From: JBFHFS01 sp041583495
Lineage (GTDB): Bacteria > Bacteroidota > Bacteroidia > Bacteroidales > Marinilabiliaceae
Direction: 5' to 3'
Assembly (NCBI GenBank): GCA_041583495.1
Contig: JBFHFS010000046.1
Coordinates: 1-39,204 of the forward strand
Length of the DNA: 39,204 nt
Position 1 is the first letter of the stretch; every line of letters begins with the position of its first letter. Both the position numbers and the translations under genes were made by a program. The notes beneath the pieces are model-generated. The model was not told the DNA's origin and ran no database searches. It was given only the letters and a program-made list of their open reading frames with translations. This document shows positions 1 to 9,370 of this stretch, piece by piece.

Positions 1-50
1 GCTATAAGCTCTTTAAATCAAAAAAACAAACCGCCCTCGTTGGTTCTTTA

Positions 51-79
51 TTTGGAATTTTGTAACTTAAGTACGTTTA
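51..79 (+). promoter_or_regulatory. Possible Bacteroidota-type promoter for the first T9SS gene
   Basis: TTTG at 51-54 and TACGTTTA at 72-79 resemble the Bacteroidota -33 (TTTG) and -7 (TAnnTTTG) elements, separated by 17 bases. The last base of the -7 box deviates and the spacing is a little short. The predicted transcript start would lie about 45 bases before the ATG at 132. This is a pattern match only. Confidence 0.3.
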
Positions 80-131
80 TCAATTCATTTCAACATTCAT
101 AATTCTTCTAACCCTTTAAACTGCTCTAATT

Positions 132-2213
132 ATGAAACAACATTTACCAATTAAAGTACTATTAACATTGTTTGCATTTCTGACGCTAGTTGGATTGAAG
201 AACCTACAAGGCCAAACGACCATTAACTTCGATGATGAAGCCAAATGGACAGTTAGTCCTGATGGGGGCATTACAAGTTATCAAAGTAATCATATCTATG
301 CCGATGGCGTGTTTTCGGCAACAGGAGGACCAGCCTTAAGAGAAGTTACATCTGATCAGGATGGATTTCCAAAAGCTGATGGAGCCTTTTCCTGGCGATT
401 ACGAAATGAGGCAGATGTTGAATGGACCATTACGATTGCCTCCGGAGGAGTCAATTCTTTTAGCATGGATATTAGAAGATGGGATGGCAGTCCCTCCCCG
501 GCATTCAATCTTGAATATTCCACGAATGGTGGTACAGATTGGACGTTGGCAGCATCCATTAATAACGAAACGCTTAACAACAGTAGTGACTGGACTACAT
601 TCCAAAGCAACATCAACAGTGGACAGGAGAACATCCTCATTCGATTGAAATCAACAGGGTCGACTGAACGAATTATGGTCGATAATTTTTCCTGGACACC
701 ATTCAACTCAACTGTCGGTAACCTTTCCGACCTAACCATTCCGGGTACCGCTTTTTCCACCGGCGAGGAGGTAACCATTACCTGGAGTGCCACAGATGTG
801 ACCACCATCAAGTTTCAGGTGCGCGATGACCCCGGCACTGAGTGGTTCGACCTGGAAGGTTTGGAAAGTATCGATGCCACCCTGGGCACCATCACCTTCA
901 ATATACCAACCTATGCCACCGAAGGCGCCAGTGTACTTCGTATTGTAGACACCACCAACCCCGCTGTTTTTGCCGAAAGCGTCTCCTTTACCCTTACGGA
1001 TATCCATTTTGCCGGCCTCTTTCCCGGGATGGGTCTCTTCCCTGCCAACGAGGCGGTGGCTATCCCCATCGACCTGTTTGGCATTATTGAAGTGGAAGAT
1101 GAAGATCCCTTTGTCTCCATGCATCAGTTGCTTATTAACTTTTACGAAGATGTAAAAGCAGGGACCGGTAACATTCGCCTCTATAAAACACAGGGCGATG
1201 AGTTGGTGGCTACCTACGGTATTACCGGAAGCGGCATCCAATTTTGGGGATCAGCCATTGCCATTCCCGTTGAGCAAAACCTGGACCCCAACACACAATA
1301 TTATGTAACCATTGATGCCGGAGCCATCACCGACCAGGCCACTATCCCCAATGCCTTTGATGGCAACATCACCTGGAGCTTCACCACCGGTGCCTCCGAT
1401 GCATTTGAGACCATCCCCGAGATCCGGGGCACGGAAGATGAACCCGCACTCATGGGTGAAACGGTTCTTACCGGCGGAGTGGTTTCTCATATCCTGGGAA
1501 CCAATAGATTCTGGATTCAGGACGACAACAGTGGTTACAATGGTATTTTGGTATACGACCTGGCAGCTACCGGCAACGTCAATATTGGAGATATGGTCAC
1601 CCTGGTGGGTACTGTAGGGCACTACAACGGCGTAGCACAATTAACCAACATCCTCGATGTTCAGATTATCAGTTCCGGAAACACGTTGGAACCAACCCTC
1701 ATCACCCTGCCCTTCGATGAGAGATGGGAGAGCATGTTGGTAAAGGTGGAAAATGTACACTACACCGATGCAGCAATTTCGTATGGAGAGTTCGAAATTT
1801 CCGATGGCACCAACACCGGGTTAATAGACGACTGGATGTATGAGCATACACCCTCAGCCGCAGAACAGTTCGAATCTATTACCGGTATCCTCAACTATTC
1901 ATACGGGGCCTTCAAGATTGCTCCGCGCTCAGCCAGTGACATTGTAAGCGGAACGGTTGGCGTGAACAACCCGAAAACAGCCGATCTCCTAATTGCCCCC
2001 AACCCGGTAAGCAACCTGCTCTACATCACTGCCCCCGAAGCCTTAACAGCTGTTCAAATCATCAATACCGCCGGCTCGGTAGTGAAAGACATCCATGTAG
2101 ACACAGACCTACAGGTGACCCTGGCCGTTGATGATCTGCCACGCGGACTTTACCTGGTGCGACTCACAACCGTCTCAGGACAAACCCTTATTAGTAAAGT
2201 CATTAAGCAATAG
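132..2213 (+). CDS. T9SS-sorted multidomain surface protein with Ig-like and OB-fold-like domains
   Basis: A secreted 693-residue protein of unknown substrate. Residues 1-28 form a signal peptide (basic start, hydrophobic core, cleavage near LQGQ). Residues about 30-190 look like a beta-sandwich module and about 197-290 like an Ig-type domain. Residues about 293-420 resemble a bacterial SbsA-type Ig-like domain (FPANEAVAIPIDL then ITWSFTT). Residues about 430-612 resemble the OB-fold/DUF5689-type domain often attached to secreted nucleases (FWIQDDNSGYNGILVYD), but no nuclease domain follows. The last ~75 residues (IAPNPVSNLLYI to ISKVIKQ) are a type A T9SS sorting domain, so export through the outer membrane and surface attachment are expected. 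The gene is monocistronic and ends before a strong terminator. The first ~580 bases are visibly more AT-rich than the rest. Secretion route is confident; role is unknown. Confidence 0.85.
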   Translation: MKQHLPIKVLLTLFAFLTLVGLKNLQGQTTINFDDEAKWTVSPDGGITSYQSNHIYADGVFSATGGPALREVTSDQDGFPKADGAFSWRLRNEADVEWTITIASGGVNSFSMDIRRWDGSPSPAFNLEYSTNGGTDWTLAASINNETLNNSSDWTTFQSNINSGQENILIRLKSTGSTERIMVDNFSWTPFNSTVGNLSDLTIPGTAFSTGEEVTITWSATDVTTIKFQVRDDPGTEWFDLEGLESIDATLGTITFNIPTYATEGASVLRIVDTTNPAVFAESVSFTLTDIHFAGLFPGMGLFPANEAVAIPIDLFGIIEVEDEDPFVSMHQLLINFYEDVKAGTGNIRLYKTQGDELVATYGITGSGIQFWGSAIAIPVEQNLDPNTQYYVTIDAGAITDQATIPNAFDGNITWSFTTGASDAFETIPEIRGTEDEPALMGETVLTGGVVSHILGTNRFWIQDDNSGYNGILVYDLAATGNVNIGDMVTLVGTVGHYNGVAQLTNILDVQIISSGNTLEPTLITLPFDERWESMLVKVENVHYTDAAISYGEFEISDGTNTGLIDDWMYEHTPSAAEQFESITGILNYSYGAFKIAPRSASDIVSGTVGVNNPKTADLLIAPNPVSNLLYITAPEALTAVQIINTAGSVVKDIHVDTDLQVTLAVDDLPRGLYLVRLTTVSGQTLISKVIKQ

Positions 2214-2240
2214 CTTGGCTTCACCTATTTAGGAAACAAC

Positions 2241-2269
2241 ACAAAGGCTGCCTTCGGGGCAGCCTTTGT
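2241..2269. terminator. Strong hairpin between convergent genes
   Basis: A perfect 12-bp inverted repeat (2241-2252 and 2258-2269) with a 5-base loop lies between the stop of the T9SS gene and the convergent TonB-dependent receptor gene. The plus strand is followed by a short T-containing tail (TTATTAT). It probably terminates the plus-strand transcript and may act on both strands. Confidence 0.7.
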
Positions 2270-2327
2270 TATTATGAACAGCTTTTCACAATCTTAATTC
2301 TTATCCGCTCACGATCGGTTGGGTGTC

Positions 2328-4730
2328 TTAGAACTCAAGAATGATTCCTATGGTGGGCAAAACAGTACCCGAAGTATTGGCCAGTTCTTTTAAATCGTAA
2401 CGGGGAACATCTCCTGGGGATTCGGGTGGCAGAATGATGGGCTCTTCGTTCTCATCCAGTTTTTGTACCAACCGGGGAGCCTGTTCGCCCTTTTTATTAT
2501 AGAGGTTTTGAATGTCGAGATATACCCCCAGGGAGAACCGGTTAAAGATCCAGGCTTTATCAACCCTCAAATCGAGCTGATGAAAATGCTCCGAACGCAT
2601 TTCATTAAACCTACTGTAGTCCAGATACTCCCGTCCGCCCAAATCCCAGGCATCCACCCGTGAGGAACGTTCAAAATCGTAGGGGGTATAGGGCAATCCT
2701 CCCAGATAGCGCCACTTCAGACCCACATCCCAGTTCTGCTTAAGGGAGCGCGTAAAGGTAAAGGTGAGCAAATGCTTACTGTCCCACGACGAGGGAACCA
2801 ACTCATCGTTATAATCGGTAAATTCGCTGCGCACCAGGGTATAGGCTAAGATGAAGCTGTAGCCCTTAGGCGATCGCTGCTGCACAAAAAATTCGGCCCC
2901 GTACGAACGCCCCTCGGAGGTAGAGGTCACTTCTTCTGCGCCCAGCACCCCAAAATCACCACCTTTACTGGCCAGGGATACCGAATCGAGAACGGAGAAG
3001 GGATAGTTGTCGTAGGTCTTTAAAAACCCCTCGAGACTCACCTTGGTATAGCTATTTGGCAACCATTCCAACCCGGCAATAAGATGATCGGCCCGAATAT
3101 AGGTTAACCCGTTTTTCCTGTTGGTCAATTCATCGGGTTGCTCCCGGTAACCCAGAGAAGTATAGGGGGGCAACTGGTAATACCGGCCGGCATTGAAATT
3201 AAGAGCCACCTCGGGCGATAATTTATAGGAGGCCGAAAACCTTGGGCTGAACTGTTTCAGGGGATTGTTCATCCGGGCACTGTAGGAGTTGGCATCGAAG
3301 CGGGTCCCCAAAGCCAGGGTCAATCGATCTCCGGCAATTGAGCGGAAAAGGGAACCAAACACCCCATATTTTAAAACATCCAGATCGGTTTTATAGTTAA
3401 CGAGCGTCTCCCCCTCTGTTCGAAATACCCGGGCAAAAGTGCGATTGTAATATTGTGCCAAATCCAGATTAGCCCCAATGTTAAGGGTAAACTCACCAGG
3501 ATTGCTGTACCATTCAAACCGGCCGCGGTTCTCAATCTCATCACTAATATAATCATAGATCAACTTGTCGGGATCATCCTCCTGGTTGTCCTCGTACTTA
3601 TAAATACTGTTATTAAGATGGTTACGACTCAGAACCACCACTAAATAACTATCGTCAAAAAAGTGTTTATAATTGGCCCCCACCACATAGTTCCACTGTT
3701 CATTCACCGGCAAGTAATCGACTATATAACGGTTCTCCTCGGTGGGCTTGGGCGAAGGATTGAGTTTAAACTGATCGATGGCTCCCACCCCCAATACAAT
3801 TAACTCGTTCTTCTTGTCAAAACGCGTACGGGTTTTAAACTGAAAGTCGTTGAAGGTAGGCAGAAACGGCAGTCCTATTTTATCGAACAAAAACTGAAGA
3901 TAAGACCGACGAACAGAAAACAGAGCCCCTGTTTTTTCGCCCAAAGGGGTGTTACCCGACAACGACAGTTCCGACGCTCCCACGGTAGCTTTAAACCCCG
4001 GCTTATCTTTATTGGCATCTATTTGTTTAAACTCGAACACCGAGCTCAGAGCATTGCCCCGGTCGGCGGGGAAAGCCCCTGAATAAAACTCCACTTCACG
4101 AATAAAATCGACATTTAAGATGCCCACGGGTCCTCCGGAGGCCCCTTGTGTAGAGAAGTGATTCAACACCGGAATCTCAATACCATCCAGAAAAAAACGA
4201 TTCTCGGAAGGCCCTCCCCCACGAACAACCAAATCGTTCCGGAAAGAGACCGTTCCACCCACCCCGGGAAAACTCTGCAACACTTTCCCGATGTCCCTTG
4301 CGGCACCGGCGGTCTTTTCTATCTGTTCAATCCCAATTCTTCGCAGCGACACCGGGCTCTCATCATTGCGGGTAAACAAACCACCCCGCACCACCACTTC
4401 ATTTAACCGGGTGGTTTTTGGTTTCATAGAGAGCTCCACATAATTTGAACGAATAGCCGAAATCATAATCTCCTCAGTCACCAAGGTCTCAAAACCTATA
4501 GAGGAGAGTTGTAATTTCAGAAAGCCCGGTTTGAGGTTATCAATCACGAAGGCCCCCTCAAAATCGGTGGTGGTACCTATGGTAGTGTTGTGAATGATGA
4601 TATTTACAAACGGAAGAGGTTCATTGGAATAAGCGTCCTTCACAATTCCGGACAAATCAACATTTTGCGACTTCACGCCAACACTTACAACCAATAGCCC
4701 CCATATTAAGAGTACAGAAAAAAGCTTCAT
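2328..4730 (-). CDS. TonB-dependent outer-membrane receptor
   Basis: An 800-residue outer-membrane beta-barrel that would import a ligand using energy from a TonB-ExbB-ExbD complex. Residues 1-22 are a signal peptide. Residues ~24-108 form a carboxypeptidase regulatory-like domain (LSGIVKDAYSNEPLPFVNI), the usual N-terminal extension in Bacteroidota receptors. Residues ~110-235 are the plug (LNEVVVRGG, then SFPGVGG, LVVRGGGPSENRFFLDGIEI). The remainder is barrel, ending in the aromatic C-terminus IGIILEF. No SusD-like partner follows and the protein is shorter than typical SusC, so a polysaccharide-utilisation role is not supported; the ligand cannot be read from sequence. The gene is alone, with a promoter-like sequence immediately upstream. 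The tonB gene at 22.1-23.0 kb could supply the energiser, but this is inference. Confidence 0.9.
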   Translation of the reverse strand: MKLFSVLLIWGLLVVSVGVKSQNVDLSGIVKDAYSNEPLPFVNIIIHNTTIGTTTDFEGAFVIDNLKPGFLKLQLSSIGFETLVTEEIMISAIRSNYVELSMKPKTTRLNEVVVRGGLFTRNDESPVSLRRIGIEQIEKTAGAARDIGKVLQSFPGVGGTVSFRNDLVVRGGGPSENRFFLDGIEIPVLNHFSTQGASGGPVGILNVDFIREVEFYSGAFPADRGNALSSVFEFKQIDANKDKPGFKATVGASELSLSGNTPLGEKTGALFSVRRSYLQFLFDKIGLPFLPTFNDFQFKTRTRFDKKNELIVLGVGAIDQFKLNPSPKPTEENRYIVDYLPVNEQWNYVVGANYKHFFDDSYLVVVLSRNHLNNSIYKYEDNQEDDPDKLIYDYISDEIENRGRFEWYSNPGEFTLNIGANLDLAQYYNRTFARVFRTEGETLVNYKTDLDVLKYGVFGSLFRSIAGDRLTLALGTRFDANSYSARMNNPLKQFSPRFSASYKLSPEVALNFNAGRYYQLPPYTSLGYREQPDELTNRKNGLTYIRADHLIAGLEWLPNSYTKVSLEGFLKTYDNYPFSVLDSVSLASKGGDFGVLGAEEVTSTSEGRSYGAEFFVQQRSPKGYSFILAYTLVRSEFTDYNDELVPSSWDSKHLLTFTFTRSLKQNWDVGLKWRYLGGLPYTPYDFERSSRVDAWDLGGREYLDYSRFNEMRSEHFHQLDLRVDKAWIFNRFSLGVYLDIQNLYNKKGEQAPRLVQKLDENEEPIILPPESPGDVPRYDLKELANTSGTVLPTIGIILEF

Positions 4731-4749
4731 AGAATCTGTTTAATTTATC

Positions 4750-4779
4750 CGAACGTAAAGTTAAACAACCCCTTCCAAA
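4750..4779 (-). promoter_or_regulatory. Probable promoter of the TonB-dependent receptor
   Basis: On the minus strand TTTG (4779-4776) is followed after 18 bases by TACGTTCG (4757-4750), one mismatch from TAnnTTTG. The expected transcript start is only ~13 bases upstream of the ATG at 4730, giving a very short leader. Confidence 0.4.
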
Positions 4780-4885
4780 ATATGTTTATTCCACTAAAAA
4801 AAAATCATTATCTTAAACCATTGAAAAACGAGGCTAAAACAACCCCTCTTTTTCAGGAAAAGTACACTCTGTTAAGTCTTTTTTT

Positions 4886-6685
4886 ATGTTTGGAATAGTG
4901 CCCCCAAAACCCGAGAACCTGCTCAACCGCTTTTTAAAATGGCGATTGCGACACATCAGCAACCGGCAGTTTATCATGTTCTTAAGCATCGTGATAGGCA
5001 TCGCTTCGGGGTTAGGGGCCGTGGCCATCAAAAACAGCGTTCATTTCATCAATCATATTGTCCGTGACACCATCCAAAGCGGGGGGCCCGGCTATCTCTA
5101 CATCATCTCCCCTCTGGTTGGCGTTCTGCTCACCATACTTTTCATCAAATATATTTTGCGAATGCCTGTGCGACATGGCATTCCAAATGTGCTCTATGCT
5201 TTATCCAAACAGGCAGGCCGCATCAGGCGTCACAACATGTTTTCGAGCATCATAACCAGTTCTCTTACCGTGGGATTTGGCGGAAGCGTAGGCCTTGAAG
5301 GACCCACCGTTTCGACGGGCGCAGCCATTGGCTCCAATATTGGCCGACTGTTTCATCTTAACTTTAGACAGATCACCCTGTTGCTGGGATGTGCTTCCGC
5401 GGCAGCCATGTCGGCCATTTTTAAGGCACCCATAGCGGGTATCGTGTTTGCCCTGGAGGTGATCATGCTGGACCTCACCCTTTCAGCCATTGTTCCACTT
5501 TTAATGGCTTCGGCTTCAGGGGTCATGACCTCATATCTTTTTTTAGGCCAGGAAGTGCTCTATCCGGTCAATATCATCCCGAGTGCTTTTGATGTTGGGG
5601 ATTTAATCTTTTACATCTTGTTGGGCATTGTAACAGGCCTGGTGGCGGCTTACTTCACCCGGGCTTATCTCTATGTAGAACATCTCTTTGAGCGAATGAA
5701 AAGTACCACCACCCGCTTGTTGACCGGTGGCATCGGTCTGGGAATCCTGCTATTTTTCTTTCCCTCGCTTTATGGGGAGGGCTACATGGTCATCAACCGG
5801 GCTCTGAGCGGGGATGCCTCCTTCTTATTTGAACAGACCCTGTTTTCGGGGATGACAGACAGCTGGCCTATCCTGGTCATCCTGCTTATGGCAATAATCG
5901 CATTAAAGGTGATTGCAGCTTCTCTTACCTTTGGGAGCGGAGGGGTGGGTGGCATCTTTGCCCCCACGTTGTTCATGGGGGCCAATACGGGCCTTCTTTT
6001 TGCCATCGTCATCAACCAACTGGACATCCATCAGGTTTCGCAGGTTAATTTTGCTATGGTGGGCATGGCCGGTCTTATTGCGGGTGTTTTACATGCCCCG
6101 CTCACAGGTCTTTTTCTCATCGCCGACATCTCCGGCGGCTATGAACTCTTCCTACCCCTCATGATTACTGCAGCCATCTCCTTTGCCACGGCCAAAACCT
6201 TTGCTAAAAACTCGGTTTACACCCATCAGCTGGCCCGGCGTAAAGAGCTCCTCACCCACGATAAAGACCAGGTAGCCCTCGCCCTCATGGATGTATCCAA
6301 ACTAATAGAGACCGATTTCTCGATCATTCCCCCCGATGCCAACCTGGGGGATCTGGTAAAAGTGATCAAAGGGGCTCATCGAAATCTTTTTCCGGTGGTA
6401 AATCAGAAGGGTGAATTGCAGGGCATGGTAAAAATGGACGATATCCGGCATCTGATCTTTAACCCGGAGCTCTATGAAACCACCAAGGTTCGTGACATCA
6501 TGTATATGCCACAATACTTTATAAGTCCCGACGACACAATGGAGGACCTGGTGGGGTTATTTCGCAGTTCAGGCCGGTTCAACATCGCCGTGATCGACAA
6601 AGGCAAATATCTGGGTTTCATTTCACGGGGGAATGCCTTTACCGCTTACAGGAATTTTGTGCGACGTTTCTCGGCAGAGTACTAA
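4886..6685 (+). CDS. CLC-family chloride channel/transporter with C-terminal CBS pair (copy 1)
   Basis: A 599-residue polytopic inner-membrane protein of the CLC family moving Cl- or a similar anion. The hallmark motifs are present: HGIP (~98-100, the GSGIP position), GLEGP with gating glutamate E138, GGIFAPTLF, and the VYTHQLA tyrosine matching the central Tyr. Two CBS domains occupy roughly residues 465-595 and probably sense nucleotides. The position matching the internal proton glutamate of E. coli ClcA (E203) is valine 192, next to a retained E191. Valine occurs there in channel-type CLCs, so passive conductance is plausible but unproven. A related gene lies at 17.4-19.2 kb. It is divergent from the TonB-dependent receptor and ends 12 bases before the convergent GroES-like gene. 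Family assignment is secure; ion and mechanism are inferred. Confidence 0.92.
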   Translation: MFGIVPPKPENLLNRFLKWRLRHISNRQFIMFLSIVIGIASGLGAVAIKNSVHFINHIVRDTIQSGGPGYLYIISPLVGVLLTILFIKYILRMPVRHGIPNVLYALSKQAGRIRRHNMFSSIITSSLTVGFGGSVGLEGPTVSTGAAIGSNIGRLFHLNFRQITLLLGCASAAAMSAIFKAPIAGIVFALEVIMLDLTLSAIVPLLMASASGVMTSYLFLGQEVLYPVNIIPSAFDVGDLIFYILLGIVTGLVAAYFTRAYLYVEHLFERMKSTTTRLLTGGIGLGILLFFFPSLYGEGYMVINRALSGDASFLFEQTLFSGMTDSWPILVILLMAIIALKVIAASLTFGSGGVGGIFAPTLFMGANTGLLFAIVINQLDIHQVSQVNFAMVGMAGLIAGVLHAPLTGLFLIADISGGYELFLPLMITAAISFATAKTFAKNSVYTHQLARRKELLTHDKDQVALALMDVSKLIETDFSIIPPDANLGDLVKVIKGAHRNLFPVVNQKGELQGMVKMDDIRHLIFNPELYETTKVRDIMYMPQYFISPDDTMEDLVGLFRSSGRFNIAVIDKGKYLGFISRGNAFTAYRNFVRRFSAEY

Positions 6686-6697
6686 GGGGGTGTTATC

Positions 6698-7081
6698 CTA
6701 TTCGAAAAGGCCCTGATCGCGAATCAAAATCAGGATTGCTGACTGGGGCACAATGATGTATTTCTCACCGTTAAATTCTATTTCGAATCCCCCTTTTTGA
6801 AGATATACAGCCAGATCGCCCTCCTTGGGCTGAAGGGGAACATACCGAACCGCATCGTTTTTGGACTTCCAGGGCTCATCTTCTTCAACAATGGCAGGAA
6901 TGGGATAACCTGGTCCCACCTTAACCACATAGCCTGAAAGCACTTTTTCCTTCTCCTGTATGTTGGGGGGCAGAAGGAGTCCTGACTTGGTGCGATCGGA
7001 TGGTGTTTTAGGCTTTATTAAAACGCGATCGCCCACGATAATAAATTTATTGAGATCTTTTTCGTCGATGCCAAGTGCCAT
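6698..7081 (-). CDS. Orphan GroES-like co-chaperonin family protein
   Basis: A 127-residue protein of the Cpn10/GroES fold. The N-terminal strand DRVLIKP (18-24) and the following mobile-loop region (SDRTKSGLLLPPN) match GroES, as do GYVVKVGPG and the C-terminal IEFNGEKYIIVPQSAILILI. It is longer than ordinary GroES (~95 residues) because of an insertion of about 25 residues (PAIVEEDEPWKSKNDAVR) between the mid strand and the PKEGDLAVYL segment. No groEL is adjacent, so it is more likely a divergent accessory GroES-like protein than the main co-chaperonin. It might bind GroEL with altered affinity or have another role. The start ATG at 7081 gives the family N-terminus. Confidence 0.8.
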   Translation of the reverse strand: MALGIDEKDLNKFIIVGDRVLIKPKTPSDRTKSGLLLPPNIQEKEKVLSGYVVKVGPGYPIPAIVEEDEPWKSKNDAVRYVPLQPKEGDLAVYLQKGGFEIEFNGEKYIIVPQSAILILIRDQGLFE

Positions 7082-7179
7082 TTTTTACAAGCAAAGATAG
7101 TAATAATCCCAATCAAAGGCCTATTTTTGAAGCCTGCTCAAGGTCATATTTTGTTTACGTGTCTTCAATTCACCAATAG

Positions 7180-8766
7180 ATGTTCAGAAGGGTACCCCAC
7201 ACATATGTCATTGTTTTTACGCTGATTCTGGTCGCTGCAGCTGCCACCTGGTTTGTTCCCGGAGGGGAATATGTGCCGGTTGAAGGCAGTGAAACCATGG
7301 GCCACTCAGCTCAATTGGTTTACCACCAAATAGAGAGTCATCCTCAGACCTGGCAGGTTTTTTCGGCCTTGTTCAAGGGATTTGAGAAACAGGCCGGCAT
7401 CATTGTATTCATCTTTATGATAGGAGGTGCTTTTTGGATCCTGAACGACTCCAAAGCCATCGACGAGGGCATCGTCTCCTTCCTGAATCTGGCACGGCGT
7501 CTCGACAGATATAAAATCGTCCGGAAGATTGGTTCCAACAACCTTATTTTGGTGCTAATCATGCTCATGTTCTCGGTTTTTGGCGCCGTTTTTGGCATGA
7601 GCGAAGAAACCATTGCTTTTGTGGTTATCGTAGTTCCGTTGTCCATTTCAATGGGATACGACAGCATCATTGGTGTCTCCATGGTATTTGTCGCGGCGGG
7701 TTTAGGCTTTGCCGGGGCAGTTCTCAATCCTTTTACCATTGGCATTGCCCAGGGGCTGGCCGGTTTACCCCTCTTCTCGGGTATTGAATACCGATTGTTT
7801 GCCTGGGGCATTATCAATGTTGTGGGAATCTCTTACATATTATGGTATGCCGCACGAATAAAGAGAGATCCTCAACGTTCACCCGTATACAAAGAGGACC
7901 AACATTGGAGAGAGGCGGCCCGGCACGATGAAACATCAAAAGGCCAGGGTACTTTAAGGGCCTCATGGATAACCTTTTTGCTGATTCTTGGGACACTGGT
8001 CCTTTTTTCATTTAATTGGCCCGTAACCACCCTGACCATTGGCACTGCCCACCTCACCGGACACATTGTCCCCTGGCTCACCGCCCTTTTCGCCTTGCTT
8101 GGAATTCTGTCGCTTCGCAAATCCTCACCGGCCTTTGTTTTGGTTATCCTGGCTTTCACTATTCTCTTTCTGGTGGTTGGTGTAATGGGATATGGCTGGT
8201 ATATCATGGAAATTGCCACACTCTTCTTTGCTATGGGAATTCTATCCGGAGCAGCCATGGGCAAAAACCCCAATCAGATAACGGCTCTTTTCCTCGAGGG
8301 TTGTAAAGACATTCTTACAGCCGCCATTATTGTGGGACTGGCCGGAGGAATCATCGTGATTCTGGAGGATGGAAAAATCGTTCACACCATCCTGCACGGC
8401 ATGGCCGGTGGCATGAAGGACATGGGTAACATTGCCTCCGTAGGGGTGATGTATGTCATCCAAACGGTCATTAACATTGTGATTCCCAGCGGATCGGCTA
8501 AGGCAGCTCTCACCATGCCCATCATGGCCCCCTTCAGCGACCTGATCAACCTGTCGCGCCAGGCTACCGTGATGGCTTTTCAATTCGGAGATGGTTTTAC
8601 CAACCTCTTCACCCCCACCTCCGGGGTCCTGATTGGGGTGTTGGGGGTGGCCCGCATCCCTTACATCAAGTGGGCCCGATGGATTGCCCCCCTCATAATC
8701 ATTTTAATATTACTGGGTTTTATATTACTGATCCCAACGGTCACCATTCCGTTAACCGGGTTTTAA
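7180..8766 (+). CDS. YfcC/DcuC-superfamily membrane carrier
   Basis: A 528-residue polytopic inner-membrane transporter with about a dozen hydrophobic segments. It matches the YfcC-type branch of the C4-dicarboxylate/basic amino acid carrier superfamily: N-terminal RVPHTYVIVFTLILVAAAATWFVPGGEY, the FGMSEETIAFV segment, GAVLNPFTIGIAQGLAGLP, and the C-terminal half-repeat NIVIPSGSAKAALTMPIMAP followed by TNLFTPTSGVLIGVLG. These NPFT and GSAKAAL/TPTSG stretches are the paired re-entrant substrate regions of the superfamily. Relatives move arginine/ornithine, short peptides or dicarboxylates, and this sequence does not choose between them. Transcribed alone, divergent from the GroES-like gene, with the Nudix gene 69 bases downstream. 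The family call is strong; the substrate is unknown. Confidence 0.85.
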   Translation: MFRRVPHTYVIVFTLILVAAAATWFVPGGEYVPVEGSETMGHSAQLVYHQIESHPQTWQVFSALFKGFEKQAGIIVFIFMIGGAFWILNDSKAIDEGIVSFLNLARRLDRYKIVRKIGSNNLILVLIMLMFSVFGAVFGMSEETIAFVVIVVPLSISMGYDSIIGVSMVFVAAGLGFAGAVLNPFTIGIAQGLAGLPLFSGIEYRLFAWGIINVVGISYILWYAARIKRDPQRSPVYKEDQHWREAARHDETSKGQGTLRASWITFLLILGTLVLFSFNWPVTTLTIGTAHLTGHIVPWLTALFALLGILSLRKSSPAFVLVILAFTILFLVVGVMGYGWYIMEIATLFFAMGILSGAAMGKNPNQITALFLEGCKDILTAAIIVGLAGGIIVILEDGKIVHTILHGMAGGMKDMGNIASVGVMYVIQTVINIVIPSGSAKAALTMPIMAPFSDLINLSRQATVMAFQFGDGFTNLFTPTSGVLIGVLGVARIPYIKWARWIAPLIIILILLGFILLIPTVTIPLTGF

Positions 8767-8835
8767 AAATATTAATTAACTTCGTTGTCGGTTTCTTACT
8801 TAAACCGCCTTTATTGAAAATACAACCTGCTTATT

Positions 8836-9363
8836 ATGACACGCCCCGAGAAAGTTTTAAAATATTGTCCCCGCTGCGGCTCCGGATTGTTTAATACCAA
8901 AACCAATAAATCATTCAAATGTGAGAGTTGCGGTTTCCATTTCTTCGTTAATTCAGCTTCAGCCGTTGCGGTCATCATCGAAGATGCCAAGAATCAGCTC
9001 TTACTGACCGTGCGCGGGGTAGAGCCAAACATGGGTATGCTCGACCTGCCAGGTGGCTTTGTCGACCCGATGGAGAGTGCCGAAGAAGCGGTGAAACGTG
9101 AGATCAAGGAAGAGCTCAACCTCGAAATTACCGAAAGCAAATACCTTATTAGCTTCCCTAACGAATATGTTTTTTCCAATTACTCGGTATTTACCACCGA
9201 CCTGGGGTTTCATTGTAAGGTAAAGTCACTGGATCCTATTCGTGCCAATGATGACATTGCCGGCTATCAGTTTTTCAAACACGAGGATATCAACTTTGAC
9301 AAGATAAGCAGTAGTTCTATCAAGAAGATTCTGAAACATTTTATTTCCCGAAATAAAACCTAA
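8836..9363 (+). CDS. Zinc-ribbon Nudix hydrolase
   Basis: A 175-residue cytoplasmic pyrophosphohydrolase. A zinc ribbon at residues 11-32 has the four cysteines CPRC and CESC, as in NADH-pyrophosphatase-like Nudix enzymes. The Nudix box spans about 74-96: G74, then E80, then REIKEE at 88-93, carrying the metal-binding glutamates. The position of the terminal conserved glycine of the box is asparagine (N95). The length fits short Nudix enzymes that hydrolyse NDP-sugars, dinucleotides or oxidised nucleotides; the substrate is not evident. It is 7 bases upstream of the next gene, so the two are probably co-transcribed. Confidence 0.88.
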   Translation: MTRPEKVLKYCPRCGSGLFNTKTNKSFKCESCGFHFFVNSASAVAVIIEDAKNQLLLTVRGVEPNMGMLDLPGGFVDPMESAEEAVKREIKEELNLEITESKYLISFPNEYVFSNYSVFTTDLGFHCKVKSLDPIRANDDIAGYQFFKHEDINFDKISSSSIKKILKHFISRNKT

Positions 9364-9370
9364 TTGCTAA

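Noticed and set aside
2328..4730. SusC of a polysaccharide-utilisation locus
   Set aside because: No SusD-like gene or glycan enzymes nearby, and the length is nearer to simple TonB-dependent receptors.
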